Shown one piece after another: positions 25,513-33,869 of a stretch of 64,000 nucleotides of DNA. The notes under the pieces are model-generated. The model saw nothing but the letters and a program-made list of their open reading frames with translations, was not told the origin of the DNA and did not search any database. The stretch lies in assembly GCF_036880965.1 (NCBI RefSeq), contig NZ_JBAJMV010000004.1, positions 481,305 to 545,304 on the forward strand, read 5' to 3'. How positions within the stretch are numbered: the first letter of the stretch is position 1; each line of letters starts with the position of its first letter. The position numbers were made by a program, and so were the translations under genes. This stretch comes from JAUASW01 sp036880965. GTDB taxonomy: Bacteria; Pseudomonadota; Gammaproteobacteria; Burkholderiales; Burkholderiaceae_C.

Positions 25513-26448
25513 ATGACGACAAGATTCATCGATTCGCACACGGGGGGAGAGCCCACGCGACTGGTCATCGAGGGCGGTCCGGATCTTGGGCGAGGCACGA
25601 TGGGCGAGCGCCTGGCCCGCTTTCGTGGCGAGCATGACCACTGGCGGCGCGCCCTGGTCAACGAGCCGCGCGGCTCGGAGGTGATCGTCGGCGCCTTGCT
25701 GACCGAGCCGGCCGAGCCCGGCAGCACGGCCGGCGTGATCTTCTTCAACAACGTCGGCTACCTGGGCATGTGCGGTCACGGCAGCATCGGCCTGATCGCC
25801 ACGCTGGCGCACCTGGGCCGCATCCGGCCGGGACAGCACCGCATCGATACGCCGGTCGGCACCATCACGGCCACACTGCATGAAGACGGCAGCGTCAGCA
25901 TTGCCAATGTGCCGGCCTACCGGTATGCGAGCGATGTCGCAGTGGAGGTGCAAGGCCGCCGCGTGCATGGCGACATCGCCTACGGCGGCAACTGGTTCTT
26001 CCTCTGCGCCGACCATGGCATGACGCTGGAACTTGCGAACGTCGAGGCACTGACCGAATTCAGCTGGGCCTTGCGCGAGCAATTGCAGGCCCGCGGCATC
26101 ACGGGTGCCGATGGTGCAGAGATCGATCACATCGAACTGACCGGCCCCGCCCTTGACGCGGCCAACAGTGGCCGCAACTTCGTGCTCTGCCCGGGCAAGG
26201 CCTACGACCGCTCGCCCTGCGGCACCGGCACCAGCGCCAAGCTGGCCTGCTTGGCGGCCGATGGCAAGCTGCAGCCTGCCGAGCTGTGGCGGCAGGAAAG
26301 CGTGATTGGCTCCGTGTTCGAGGCGAGCTGGCAGGCGGGTGTTGCCAAGGGCCAGGTCTTGCCCCTGATTCGCGGCCGCGCCCACGTGCAGCTGGACGCC
26401 ACGCTGCTGTTCGACCCGAACGATCCCTTTGCCTGGGGCATCGTCTGA
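25513..26448 (+). CDS. 4-hydroxyproline 2-epimerase (proline racemase family)
   Basis: The 311-residue protein has both catalytic cysteines of the family: Cys87 in GMCGHGSIG and Cys236 in SPCGTGTSAK, so it should be an active epimerase or racemase rather than a dehydratase, which has Thr at the second site. DSHTGGEPTR at the N-terminus is typical of hydroxyproline epimerases. It would convert trans-4-hydroxy-L-proline to cis-4-hydroxy-D-proline. It lies 6 bp after the GntR gene. Confidence 0.92.
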   Translation: MTTRFIDSHTGGEPTRLVIEGGPDLGRGTMGERLARFRGEHDHWRRALVNEPRGSEVIVGALLTEPAEPGSTAGVIFFNNVGYLGMCGHGSIGLIATLAHLGRIRPGQHRIDTPVGTITATLHEDGSVSIANVPAYRYASDVAVEVQGRRVHGDIAYGGNWFFLCADHGMTLELANVEALTEFSWALREQLQARGITGADGAEIDHIELTGPALDAANSGRNFVLCPGKAYDRSPCGTGTSAKLACLAADGKLQPAELWRQESVIGSVFEASWQAGVAKGQVLPLIRGRAHVQLDATLLFDPNDPFAWGIV

Positions 26449-27563
26449 AAAGAACTGCCGACGTCCTGATCATCGGCGGCGGCATTCTCGGCGCCGCTTG
26501 TGCGCGGGAGTACCTGCGCCAGGGTCTGAGCGTCGCCGTCATCGAGCGCGGAGCCGTGGGTGCAGGCGCCACGGCTGCATCGATGGGCCACCTCCTGCGC
26601 GTCGATGCCGAAGGCGCTGCCGATCAGCACGAATACCAGCTGAGCCATCGCTCGATGCAGCTCTGGCAGGCCTGGCTCGATGAATCGCGCGACCATGTGG
26701 AAGCGGCCGAGCATCAGCGCTGCGGCACGCTGTGGATTGCTGCCGATGAAGAAGAGATGGCAGCCGCCGCGCGCAAGCAGGCCTGGTTGAGGGCGCAAGG
26801 CCATGCTGCCGAGCTGCTCGATGCGCAGCAGCTTGCACGCACCGAGCCCTTGCTGCGGAGCGGACTCGCCGGCGCCTTGCGCGTGCCGGACGACTCGCGC
26901 GTCTACCCGCCGCGCATCGCCGCGCGCTGGCTTGACGGCGCTCACCTGATCCACGGCGAAGTCACGCATATCGATTCGCTAGGCTTGCAGCTCGCCGATG
27001 GCCGGCGACTCTGGGGCGCGCTCACCGTGCTTTGTGGCGGACTGAGCAGCCAGCTCTTCCTGCCAGCCGGAAGTCTGGTGCCGAAGAAGGGGCAGCTGGC
27101 CATCACGCAGCGCCAGCCGCATGCGGTCCGGCATCAGCTGGTCGAGCTCGGCTACCTGAAGAATGCGCATCGCACCGACATCGATACCGTTTCCTTCAAT
27201 GTGCAGCCGCGCCCCGGCGGGCAACTGCTGATTGGTTCTTCGCGGCAGCTGCATCGCGATGATGCCGGGCTGGACATGAGGATGCTGAGTCGCATGCTGG
27301 CCCACGCGACCGCCTTCATCCCGTCACTGAAAGACATGAGCCTGCTGCGCTGCTGGAGCGGCATCCGCCCGGCCAGCGCCGATGGCCAGCCGCTGATTGG
27401 CGCGCATCCGACCCTGCCTCGCGTCTGGACCGCCTGCGGCCACGAAGGCCTGGGCATCACTACCAGCCTGGCCAGTGCCGAGCTGCTCGCACAACTCAGC
27501 CTCGGCCAGGCGCCCCTGCTCGACCCGGCCCCCTACAGGCCCCAGCGCTTCATCAAACCATGA
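26445..27563 (+). CDS. FAD-dependent oxidoreductase, probable D-hydroxyproline dehydrogenase subunit
   Basis: A DAO-type flavoprotein of about 372 residues. The dinucleotide-binding motif VLIIGGGILGAACA is at the very N-terminus, and GIRPASADGQPLIGAHP and CGHEGLGITTSLASAELLA are typical C-terminal family segments. No ATG, GTG or TTG lies between the FAD motif and the previous gene's stop. The best start is a CTG at 26445 forming a 4-base CTGA overlap with the epimerase stop, with gggg a few bases upstream. The next standard start upstream, an ATG at 26286, would add 53 unrelated residues. It probably oxidises cis-4-hydroxy-D-proline with the next two gene products. Confidence 0.85.
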   Translation: MKRTADVLIIGGGILGAACAREYLRQGLSVAVIERGAVGAGATAASMGHLLRVDAEGAADQHEYQLSHRSMQLWQAWLDESRDHVEAAEHQRCGTLWIAADEEEMAAAARKQAWLRAQGHAAELLDAQQLARTEPLLRSGLAGALRVPDDSRVYPPRIAARWLDGAHLIHGEVTHIDSLGLQLADGRRLWGALTVLCGGLSSQLFLPAGSLVPKKGQLAITQRQPHAVRHQLVELGYLKNAHRTDIDTVSFNVQPRPGGQLLIGSSRQLHRDDAGLDMRMLSRMLAHATAFIPSLKDMSLLRCWSGIRPASADGQPLIGAHPTLPRVWTACGHEGLGITTSLASAELLAQLSLGQAPLLDPAPYRPQRFIKP

Positions 27564-27796
27564 AGATCACGATCAACGGCCAGGTCCATGAGCTCGACGC
27601 CGGGCTCAGCGTTGCCGCTGCCCTGGCTCGCGTCGGTGTCGTCGCATTTCGTCATTCGCTGAACGGCGATGCGCGCGCGCCACTGTGCGGCATGGGCGTC
27701 TGCCAGGAATGCCGCGTGCGGATCGATGGTCGGGGCGAGCGCCTGGCCTGCATGACGCTGGTCAGCGAAGGCATGACGGTGGAGACCGGGCTATGA
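27560..27796 (+). CDS. Small 2Fe-2S ferredoxin-like subunit of D-hydroxyproline dehydrogenase
   Basis: The 78-residue protein has the plant-type ferredoxin pattern: Cys43, Cys48, Cys51 and Cys64 (PLCGMGVCQECR and RLACM), enough for one [2Fe-2S] cluster. The beta-rich opening MKITINGQVHELDAG fits. Small subunits of this type pair with two flavoproteins in multi-subunit D-hydroxyproline or amino-acid dehydrogenases. Its ATG overlaps the previous stop by 4 bp, and its own stop overlaps the next ATG by 4 bp. Confidence 0.9.
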   Translation: MKITINGQVHELDAGLSVAAALARVGVVAFRHSLNGDARAPLCGMGVCQECRVRIDGRGERLACMTLVSEGMTVETGL

Positions 27797-29037
27797 AGCG
27801 GCTGCAAGCCGATGTGCTGGTGGTCGGCGCCGGCCCCGCCGGCATGGCTGCCGTGCGCGCCTTGCTCAAGGCCGGCCGGCAAGTGATCTGGATCGACAAG
27901 CAGGACAGGCCCGGCGGGCAGATCTGGCGGGGCGGGCCGCCGCCGGCCTGGCAGCACATGCCCGATCTTCCCGGCCTCACGCTGCTCGCCTCGCATGTGG
28001 TGATAGCCGCTGACGGACCGAGCGCGCTTGTGCTGCACGACACGGCGCAAGACCTGGCCCTGCGTGTCGAAGCGCCGCAATTGCTGCTCGCGACCGGCGC
28101 ACGTGAGCGCATGCTGCCATTCCCGGGCTGGACCCTGCCCGGCGTCATTGGCGCCGGCGGCCTGCAAGCGCTGGTGAAGGGCGGTTGGCCGGTCGCGCGC
28201 AAGCGCGTGGTGCTCGCCGGTTCAGGCCCCTTGCTGCTCGCAGCCGCCGATACGTTGAAGGCCAGTGGCGGCCAGGTCCTGGCCGTTATTGAGCAAGCGC
28301 ACCCGGTAGCGTTGGCCGGCTTTGCCGCGCGACTGCCCCTGAGCAAAGTGGCGCAGGCGCTGAACCTGCGCTGGCGGCTGCGCGGCACGCCCTACCTGCA
28401 CGGCGCCTGGGTGCAGAAGGCATATGGCGAAGCAAGGCTTGAAGGCGTGAGCCTGAGCAATGGCCAGCAGCTCGCATGCGAGGCTCTGGGTATCGGCTTC
28501 GGCCTCCTGCCCAATACCGAACTGGCCGCGCTGCTGGGATGCGCGCTGCGCGATGGCGCCATCTCGGTCGATGTGCAAATGCAGACCTCCGTCAAAGGCA
28601 TCTTTGCTGCCGGCGAATGCACGGGCATCGGTGGCGTAGAAAAATCAATGCTGGAAGGCGCGCGAGCAGCCCAGGCGATGCTTGGCCGCACCGCATCTCG
28701 CACCCGCCAGCATGCACAGGCGCTCGCCTTCGGCCGGGCGCTGCAAAGCAGCTTCGACTTGCGGCCGGAGCTCCTGAAGCTGGCCGACGCCCGCACCCTT
28801 GTCTGCCGATGCGAAGACGTCAACCTGGGCGAACTCAAGGGCTGCAGCAGCTGGCGCGATGCCAAGCTGCAAACCCGCTGCGGCATGGGCGCCTGCCAGG
28901 GCCGGGTCTGCGGCGGCATCGCCAACGAGCTTTTCGGCTGGCGCGATGCGCCGGGCCTGCCGCGGGCGCCCTTGCAGCCGGTGCCCATCCATGTCTTGCT
29001 GCAGCTCGATGAAGGATGTGGACAATCGGCGCCATGA
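27793..29037 (+). CDS. NAD(P)/FAD oxidoreductase with BFD-like Fe-S domain, D-hydroxyproline dehydrogenase subunit
   Basis: The 414-residue flavoprotein has an N-terminal FAD motif (VLVVGAGPAGMAAVRAL), a PGGQIWRG segment, a second nucleotide site (VVLAGSGPLLLAAAD) and a GIFAAGECTGIGG segment. The C-terminal domain carries Cys338-x-Cys340 and Cys363-x4-Cys368 (CRCEDV and RCGMGACQ), a BFD-like [2Fe-2S] site. This is the arrangement of the large subunit in heteromeric hydroxyproline, octopine or sarcosine-type dehydrogenases. It overlaps both neighbours by 4 bp. Confidence 0.9.
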   Translation: MKRLQADVLVVGAGPAGMAAVRALLKAGRQVIWIDKQDRPGGQIWRGGPPPAWQHMPDLPGLTLLASHVVIAADGPSALVLHDTAQDLALRVEAPQLLLATGARERMLPFPGWTLPGVIGAGGLQALVKGGWPVARKRVVLAGSGPLLLAAADTLKASGGQVLAVIEQAHPVALAGFAARLPLSKVAQALNLRWRLRGTPYLHGAWVQKAYGEARLEGVSLSNGQQLACEALGIGFGLLPNTELAALLGCALRDGAISVDVQMQTSVKGIFAAGECTGIGGVEKSMLEGARAAQAMLGRTASRTRQHAQALAFGRALQSSFDLRPELLKLADARTLVCRCEDVNLGELKGCSSWRDAKLQTRCGMGACQGRVCGGIANELFGWRDAPGLPRAPLQPVPIHVLLQLDEGCGQSAP

Positions 29038-29675
29038 CAGCCGATCGTCCCCAAACCCTGGGCGAGGAAATCGCCAACTCGATCAGCCATGGCCTGGGCT
29101 TCGCGCTGGCCGTGGCAGCCCTGCCCATCCTGGTCTATTTCGCCGCACAGCAGGGCACGGCCGTGAACGTGGTGGCGGCCAGCGTGTTCGCCGGCACCAT
29201 GATCCTGCTCTACCTGATCTCGGCGCTGTATCACGCCGTGCCGCCGGGCACGGCCAAGAAATGGCTGAACCGGCTGGACCATGCGGCCATCTATGTCTTC
29301 ATCGCCGGCAGCTACACACCCTTCGCGCTGGGCGTGCTCAGCGGCGGCTGGGGCTGGACGCTGTTCGGCCTGACCTGGGCCATCGCCGCCGTGGGTGTGG
29401 CGGCCAAGCTGTTCAACCGCCTTCGCCATCCGCTGTGGTCCACCGGCCTTTATGTGGCCATGGGCTGGGTGGTGCTGATCGCCCTGAAGCCGCTGCTGGA
29501 GCGCATGCCCGCAGACGGCCTCTTCTGGCTGGTGGCCGGCGGCGTGGCCTATACGCTGGGTGCGGTCGTGTTCCTGCTCGACAACCGGGTGCGCTATGCG
29601 CATGCGGTGTGGCACCTCTTCGTGCTGGCTGGCAGCGTCTGCCACTTCTTCGCGGCCCTCTGGTACGCCATCTAA
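29034..29675 (+). CDS. Hemolysin III family (PAQR-type) membrane protein
   Basis: The 213-residue protein has about seven hydrophobic segments and the family's conserved residues: EEIANSISHGLGF, SALYHAVP, LDHAAIYVFIAGSYTPF and the closing AHAVWHLFVLAGSVCHFFA. Its histidines resemble the metal site of PAQR proteins. Its ATG overlaps the stop of the preceding dehydrogenase gene by 4 bp, so it is translationally coupled to the hydroxyproline operon, an unusual partnership. Its substrate or role is not known. Confidence 0.9.
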   Translation: MTADRPQTLGEEIANSISHGLGFALAVAALPILVYFAAQQGTAVNVVAASVFAGTMILLYLISALYHAVPPGTAKKWLNRLDHAAIYVFIAGSYTPFALGVLSGGWGWTLFGLTWAIAAVGVAAKLFNRLRHPLWSTGLYVAMGWVVLIALKPLLERMPADGLFWLVAGGVAYTLGAVVFLLDNRVRYAHAVWHLFVLAGSVCHFFAALWYAI

Positions 29676-29685
29676 GCCTTTCGCA

Positions 29686-30372
29686 ATGAACATCGATCTC
29701 ATCGAACTGGAATCAGCACCGAACCCCAACGCCTGCATCATCGTCCTGCACGGTCTGGGCGCCGATGGCAACGACTTCGTGCCGATCTGCGAGGAGCTGG
29801 ACCTTGACGAGATCGGTGGCGTTCGTTTCGTCTTCCCGAGCGCGCCCGAGATGCCGGTGACGCTGAACGGCGGCTACCGCATGCGCGCCTGGTACGACAT
29901 CTATGGCCCGCATCCACAGCCGCGCGAAGACGAGCAGGGCCTGCGCCGCTCGCAAGCGATTGTCAGTGCGCTGATCCAGCGCGAGGTGGACCGCGGCATA
30001 CCGGCGGAGCGCATCGTCCTGATGGGCTTTTCGCAAGGCTGCGCCATGACCCTGATGGCCGGCCTGCGCCACCCGCAGCGCCTGGCAGGGCTGGTCTGCC
30101 TGTCCGGCTATCTGCCGCTGGCTTCAACAACCGCCGCAGAGCGCAGCGCACCCAATGCCGGCACGCCGATCTTCATGGCCCACGGTGGCGCGGACGGTGT
30201 CGTGGTGATCGGCCGCGCCCAGGCCTCGCGCGAGCAGCTGGAAACGCTCGGCTACCAGGTCGATTGGCATGACTATCCGATCGAGCATTCGGTTTGTCTG
30301 GAAGAGGTCCAGGACCTGAGCGCCTGGCTGCAGCAGCTGCTTGGGCCACAGGCACAGGCGCCTGTGGCATAG
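29686..30372 (+). CDS. Phospholipase/carboxylesterase family hydrolase
   Basis: The 228-residue alpha/beta hydrolase has the nucleophile motif GFSQGC (Ser116), an oxyanion segment VLHGLGADGNDF, an Asp in GGADGVV and a His in IEHSVCLEEV, completing the catalytic triad. It resembles small bacterial carboxylesterases related to acyl-protein thioesterase. It has no signal peptide and follows the hemolysin III gene by 10 bp, so it may be in the same transcript. Confidence 0.9.
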   Translation: MNIDLIELESAPNPNACIIVLHGLGADGNDFVPICEELDLDEIGGVRFVFPSAPEMPVTLNGGYRMRAWYDIYGPHPQPREDEQGLRRSQAIVSALIQREVDRGIPAERIVLMGFSQGCAMTLMAGLRHPQRLAGLVCLSGYLPLASTTAAERSAPNAGTPIFMAHGGADGVVVIGRAQASREQLETLGYQVDWHDYPIEHSVCLEEVQDLSAWLQQLLGPQAQAPVA

Positions 30373-30382
30373 TCAGCCCACG

Positions 30383-30574
30383 ATGAAAGCGCTGAAGAGC
30401 CCCCTCGCCAAGCAGTTGCTCGCCGACCCGCGCGCCGCCGCAGAGTTGCGCGGCTATCTGGCGCGCAAGTCCACTGGGGCTGAATCCGGCCCGGCCGTGG
30501 TCATCGAAATCCGCAACGGGCAGGACCAGCAGGTCCGCGTCGTACAGCCCATCGTCGTTCCCAAAGCCGCCTGA
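30383..30574 (+). CDS. Small protein of unknown function (63 aa)
   Basis: A 63-residue ORF opening MKALKSPLAKQLLADPRA with a beta-strand-like end (AVVIEIRNGQDQQVRVV). It is basic, has no Cys and no membrane segment. It starts 10 bp after the esterase stop and ends 18 bp before the next gene, so the spacing supports a real gene. Not recognised. Confidence 0.6.
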   Translation: MKALKSPLAKQLLADPRAAAELRGYLARKSTGAESGPAVVIEIRNGQDQQVRVVQPIVVPKAA

Positions 30575-30592
30575 TTCCGCGCCCGCACCGCG

Positions 30593-31342
30593 ATGAACAT
30601 CGCCCTGCCCGCGCTGGTCGTCTTTGCGCTGCTGTTGCCCGGTTTCATCGCGCGCTCGCGCATCAAGCGGGCTGAGCGCAGTTCGCTCGACTATTCGCCG
30701 TTTGGCCAGATCGTCACCGAAGCGGTGCTCTGGGCTGGCGGCCTGCACCTGCTGTGGCTGGCACTTGCCGCCCTGTTCTTCGGTCGCCATGTGCAGCCAA
30801 CGCTGCTGCTCGGGCTCATGGTCAGCGACGCCGCCGCGCAAGCCCGCTCGATCAGCAATCTCGCCAGCGAGCTGTCCTGGATCGCCGCCTACTTCGGCAG
30901 CCTCTTTGCCTTTGCCTACGGGGCCCCGGCACTGATTCGCGCCGCCATCATCCGCTGGCGGCTGGACCGCGCGGGTGCGCCCTTGAGCCCCTTGCTGCGC
31001 TTCCACGCAGCGCCCTGGTACTACCTGCTCACCGGCGCTGATTTCCCGCCGGGCGAGGAACCGGACTGCATCGTCGTCAGCGCCATCGTCAACATCAGCG
31101 GCAGGCCCTGGATCTATATGGGCATCCTGGACGACTTCTTCCTCGACCCCGAGGGTCGCCTGGACCGCATGGTGCTGGAGAAAGTGATGCGCCGCCCGTT
31201 GGACGCAGACAAGCAGCCCAGCACGCAAGCCGACGAAGAGCTCGCGCGCTTCTATGTGGTGGACGGCGACTACTTCGTGCTGCGCTATGCCGAGACGGTG
31301 ACGCTGAACGTCGAATACATCAAGCTGCGCCCGGCAGCCTGA
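30593..31342 (+). CDS. Membrane protein of unknown function
   Basis: The 249-residue protein has three likely membrane helices in its first 120 residues (IALPALVVFALLLPGFIARS, LHLLWLALAALFF, FGSLFAFAYGAP), then a soluble domain with SAIVNISGRPWIYMGILDD and FYVVDGDYFVLRYAETVTLN. The opening resembles membrane proteins annotated DUF6338, but I am not sure. It may act with the 63-residue protein just upstream. It converges with livF, only 8 bp away. Confidence 0.65.
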   Translation: MNIALPALVVFALLLPGFIARSRIKRAERSSLDYSPFGQIVTEAVLWAGGLHLLWLALAALFFGRHVQPTLLLGLMVSDAAAQARSISNLASELSWIAAYFGSLFAFAYGAPALIRAAIIRWRLDRAGAPLSPLLRFHAAPWYYLLTGADFPPGEEPDCIVVSAIVNISGRPWIYMGILDDFFLDPEGRLDRMVLEKVMRRPLDADKQPSTQADEELARFYVVDGDYFVLRYAETVTLNVEYIKLRPAA

Positions 31343-31350
31343 TTCGGCGC

Positions 31351-32076
31351 TCAATCCTTCTTCTTGCCCAGATAGGTTTCGACGACGCGTGCGTCGCCGG
31401 CCAGTTGGCTGGCCGGGCCTTCGAGGCCGATCTCGCCGGTTTCCAGCACATAGCCATAGTCGGCCACTTCCAGCGCGGCGCGGGCGTTCTGCTCGATCAG
31501 CAGGATGCTGACACCGGCATCGCGCAGGGCGGAGACGATGCGGAAGATCTCCTTCACGATCAGCGGCGCCAGACCGAGGCTGGGTTCATCCAGCATCAGC
31601 AGCTTGGGCTTGCTCATGAGCGCGCGCCCCACGGCCAGCATCTGGCGCTCGCCGCCCGAGAGCGTGCCTGCCATCTGCTTGCGACGTTCGAGCAGGCGCG
31701 GGAACAGCGCATAGACACGGTCCAGCTCGCCTCGCCAGGCGCGTTCGCCCATGCGCATCGGCCGCCAGCCGCCGAGCACGAGGTTGTCTTCTACCGTCAT
31801 CGTGGTGAACAGCTCGCGCTTCTCCGGCACCAGGGCCAGGCCGCGCATCACGCGGGCTTCGAGGCCGAGATTGGAGATGTCTTCACCTTCGAACAAGACC
31901 TGACCCTTGTGCGGCAGCACGCCCATCAGCGCGTTCAAGGTGGTGGACTTGCCGGCGCCGTTCGGGCCGATCACGGTGACGACCGAGCCCTTGGCCAGCT
32001 TGAGATTGAGGCCGGAGAGCACTTCAGCGCGGCCGTAGCCGGCGTGCAGGTCAATCACTTGCAGCAAATCACGCAT
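31351..32076 (-). CDS. livF: Branched-chain amino acid ABC transporter ATP-binding protein (LivF type)
   Basis: The 241-residue ATPase has Walker A GPNGAGKST, the signature LSGGERQ, Walker B LLMLDEPSLGL and a switch His region in ILLIEQNARAALE, all canonical. The GTLSGGERQMLAVGRAL context is typical of LivF. The start at 32076 leaves a 1-bp gap after the upstream gene; a start at 32094 would overlap it by 17 bp. Terminal gene of the liv cluster. Confidence 0.93.
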   Translation of the reverse strand: MRDLLQVIDLHAGYGRAEVLSGLNLKLAKGSVVTVIGPNGAGKSTTLNALMGVLPHKGQVLFEGEDISNLGLEARVMRGLALVPEKRELFTTMTVEDNLVLGGWRPMRMGERAWRGELDRVYALFPRLLERRKQMAGTLSGGERQMLAVGRALMSKPKLLMLDEPSLGLAPLIVKEIFRIVSALRDAGVSILLIEQNARAALEVADYGYVLETGEIGLEGPASQLAGDARVVETYLGKKKD

Positions 32077-32077
32077 T

Positions 32078-33859
32078 TCAATGCTCCGTGCCAAGGTAGG
32101 CGGCCCTGACTTCCGGGCTGGCCTGCACTTCGGCGGGCGTGCCTTCGATCAGCTTGGTGCCGAACTCCATCACGACAATGCGGTCGGTCAGACCCATCAC
32201 GAAGTCCATGTCGTGCTCGACCAGCAGGATCGACAGGCCTTCCTGCTTCAGCTGGCGCAGGACATCGCCCAGCGCCTGCTTCTCCTTGTGGCGCAGGCCG
32301 GCAGCGGGCTCGTCCAGCAGCAGCAAGGCGGGGTCGGTGCACAGTGCTCGCGCGATTTCCATCAGGCGCTGCGGGCCCAGGGCCAGGTTGCCAGCGAGTT
32401 CATGCATCTGCTCGGCCATGCCGATGCGACGCAGCTGCGTCTCTGCCTCCTTGAACAGGCGCTGCTCTTCCTGGCGATCAAGCCTGAGCATCGCACGCAT
32501 CGAGCCACTGCTGCCGCGCAGATAGCCGCCCAGCGCCACGTTCTCGAGCACGGTCATGTCGGCAATCATCTTCACGTGCTGGAAGGTGCGCGACATGCCG
32601 CGCCGCGCGATCAGGCGGGAAGCGAGGCCGCTCACCGGCTGACCGCGGAAGCTCACCTGGCCGCTGGTGGAAGACAGCACGCCGCTGACGAGATTGAAGG
32701 TCGTGGACTTGCCCGCGCCATTGGGCCCGATCAGGCCGACGATCTGGCCGGCGCGGATCTGGAAGCTCACGTCGTTCACCGCGACCAGGCCGCCGAACTG
32801 CTTGCGCAGGCGGTCGACGTCGAGCAGCAGTTCACCCGGGGCCGGCTTGTCTCGCAAGGGCAGCGGCGCGGCGCCCTCCCAGTCGCGAGGCCGTGGCACA
32901 GCGGGCCACCAGCGGCGCAGGGCGGTCTCGATGAATGGCCACAGGCCCTTGGGCGCGTACTTCAGCATCAGCACCAGCACCACGCCCAGCACGATGATTT
33001 CGTAGTTGCCGCTGCTACCCAGCAAGGCCGGCAAGAGCTCCTTCAGCTGGTCTTCGATCAGCTTGACCACGCCGGCACCGACAAAGGCGCCCCACACCGT
33101 GCCCACGCCGCCCACGACGGCCATGAACAGATACTCGATGCCCATCTTCAAGGCGAAGGGGCTGGGGTTCACCGAGCGCTGAAACTGCGCGTACAGCCAG
33201 CCCGAAGTGGCGGCCAGTACAGCAGCCAGAACGAAGATCACGACCTTGTAGCGAAAGGTCGAAACGCCCATGGCCTCGGCCATCGTCGTGGCACCGTTGA
33301 GCGCGCGGATCGCGCGACCGGGGCGCGAGTCGAGCAGGTTCTTCACGCCCCAGGCGGCAAGCAGCGCAATCACCCAGATCAGGCCGTAAAGCGCGCGGCC
33401 GCCGCTCAAGTCCATGCCCAGGAGGCTCAGGCTCGGCAGGCCTTGCAGGCCGTCGTACTTGCCGAGGAACTCCATGTTGCCCATCGTGTAGTTCAGGCTC
33501 AGCGCCCAGGCGATGGTGGCGAGCGGCAGGTAGTGGCCCGACATGCGCAGCGTGAGCCAGGCCAGGATCAGAGCCACCACGATGGTGATGGCGATGCCGG
33601 CAACGAGCCCGACCCAGGGCGAGAGGCCCCAGCGCGTGCTGAGCACGGCCGTGGTGTAGGCGCCAAGGCCGACGAAGGCCGCCTGGCCAAAAGACGTGAG
33701 GCCGCCAACGCCGGTCAGCAAGACCAGGCCCAGGGACACCAGCGCGAACATGCCGATGTAGTTCAGCTGGGTGATCCAGAACTCGGGCACCGGCAGGAGG
33801 GGCAAAACGGCCAGCAGGAGCAGGCCTGCAGCAGGAAGAATCTTTCGCAACATCTGCAT
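32078..33859 (-). CDS. Fused LivM-LivG: branched-chain amino acid ABC permease and ATPase in one chain
   Basis: The 593-residue protein joins a LivM-type permease (about residues 1-315; many membrane helices, GGLTSFGQAAFVGLGAYT and VGGVGTVWGAFVGAGVV) to a LivG-type ATPase (about 345-593; Walker A GPNGAGKST, Walker B LLLLDEPAAGL, switch VEHDMDFV). The ABC signature is altered: LALGPQRLMEIARAL in place of LSGGQ. LivM and LivG are usually separate genes, though such fusions are known in betaproteobacteria. It lies between livH and livF, so the transporter would be LivH, LivM-G and LivF. Confidence 0.92.
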   Translation of the reverse strand: MQMLRKILPAAGLLLLAVLPLLPVPEFWITQLNYIGMFALVSLGLVLLTGVGGLTSFGQAAFVGLGAYTTAVLSTRWGLSPWVGLVAGIAITIVVALILAWLTLRMSGHYLPLATIAWALSLNYTMGNMEFLGKYDGLQGLPSLSLLGMDLSGGRALYGLIWVIALLAAWGVKNLLDSRPGRAIRALNGATTMAEAMGVSTFRYKVVIFVLAAVLAATSGWLYAQFQRSVNPSPFALKMGIEYLFMAVVGGVGTVWGAFVGAGVVKLIEDQLKELLPALLGSSGNYEIIVLGVVLVLMLKYAPKGLWPFIETALRRWWPAVPRPRDWEGAAPLPLRDKPAPGELLLDVDRLRKQFGGLVAVNDVSFQIRAGQIVGLIGPNGAGKSTTFNLVSGVLSSTSGQVSFRGQPVSGLASRLIARRGMSRTFQHVKMIADMTVLENVALGGYLRGSSGSMRAMLRLDRQEEQRLFKEAETQLRRIGMAEQMHELAGNLALGPQRLMEIARALCTDPALLLLDEPAAGLRHKEKQALGDVLRQLKQEGLSILLVEHDMDFVMGLTDRIVVMEFGTKLIEGTPAEVQASPEVRAAYLGTEH

Positions 33860-33869
33860 CGCTCGCTCT

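Noticed and set aside
23299..26385. Minus-strand open frame of 1028 codons opposite yajC and the hydroxyproline operon
   Set aside because: It is antisense to several genes with clear family motifs and reads as low-complexity His/Gln/Arg/Gly-rich sequence, a codon-bias shadow in GC-rich DNA.
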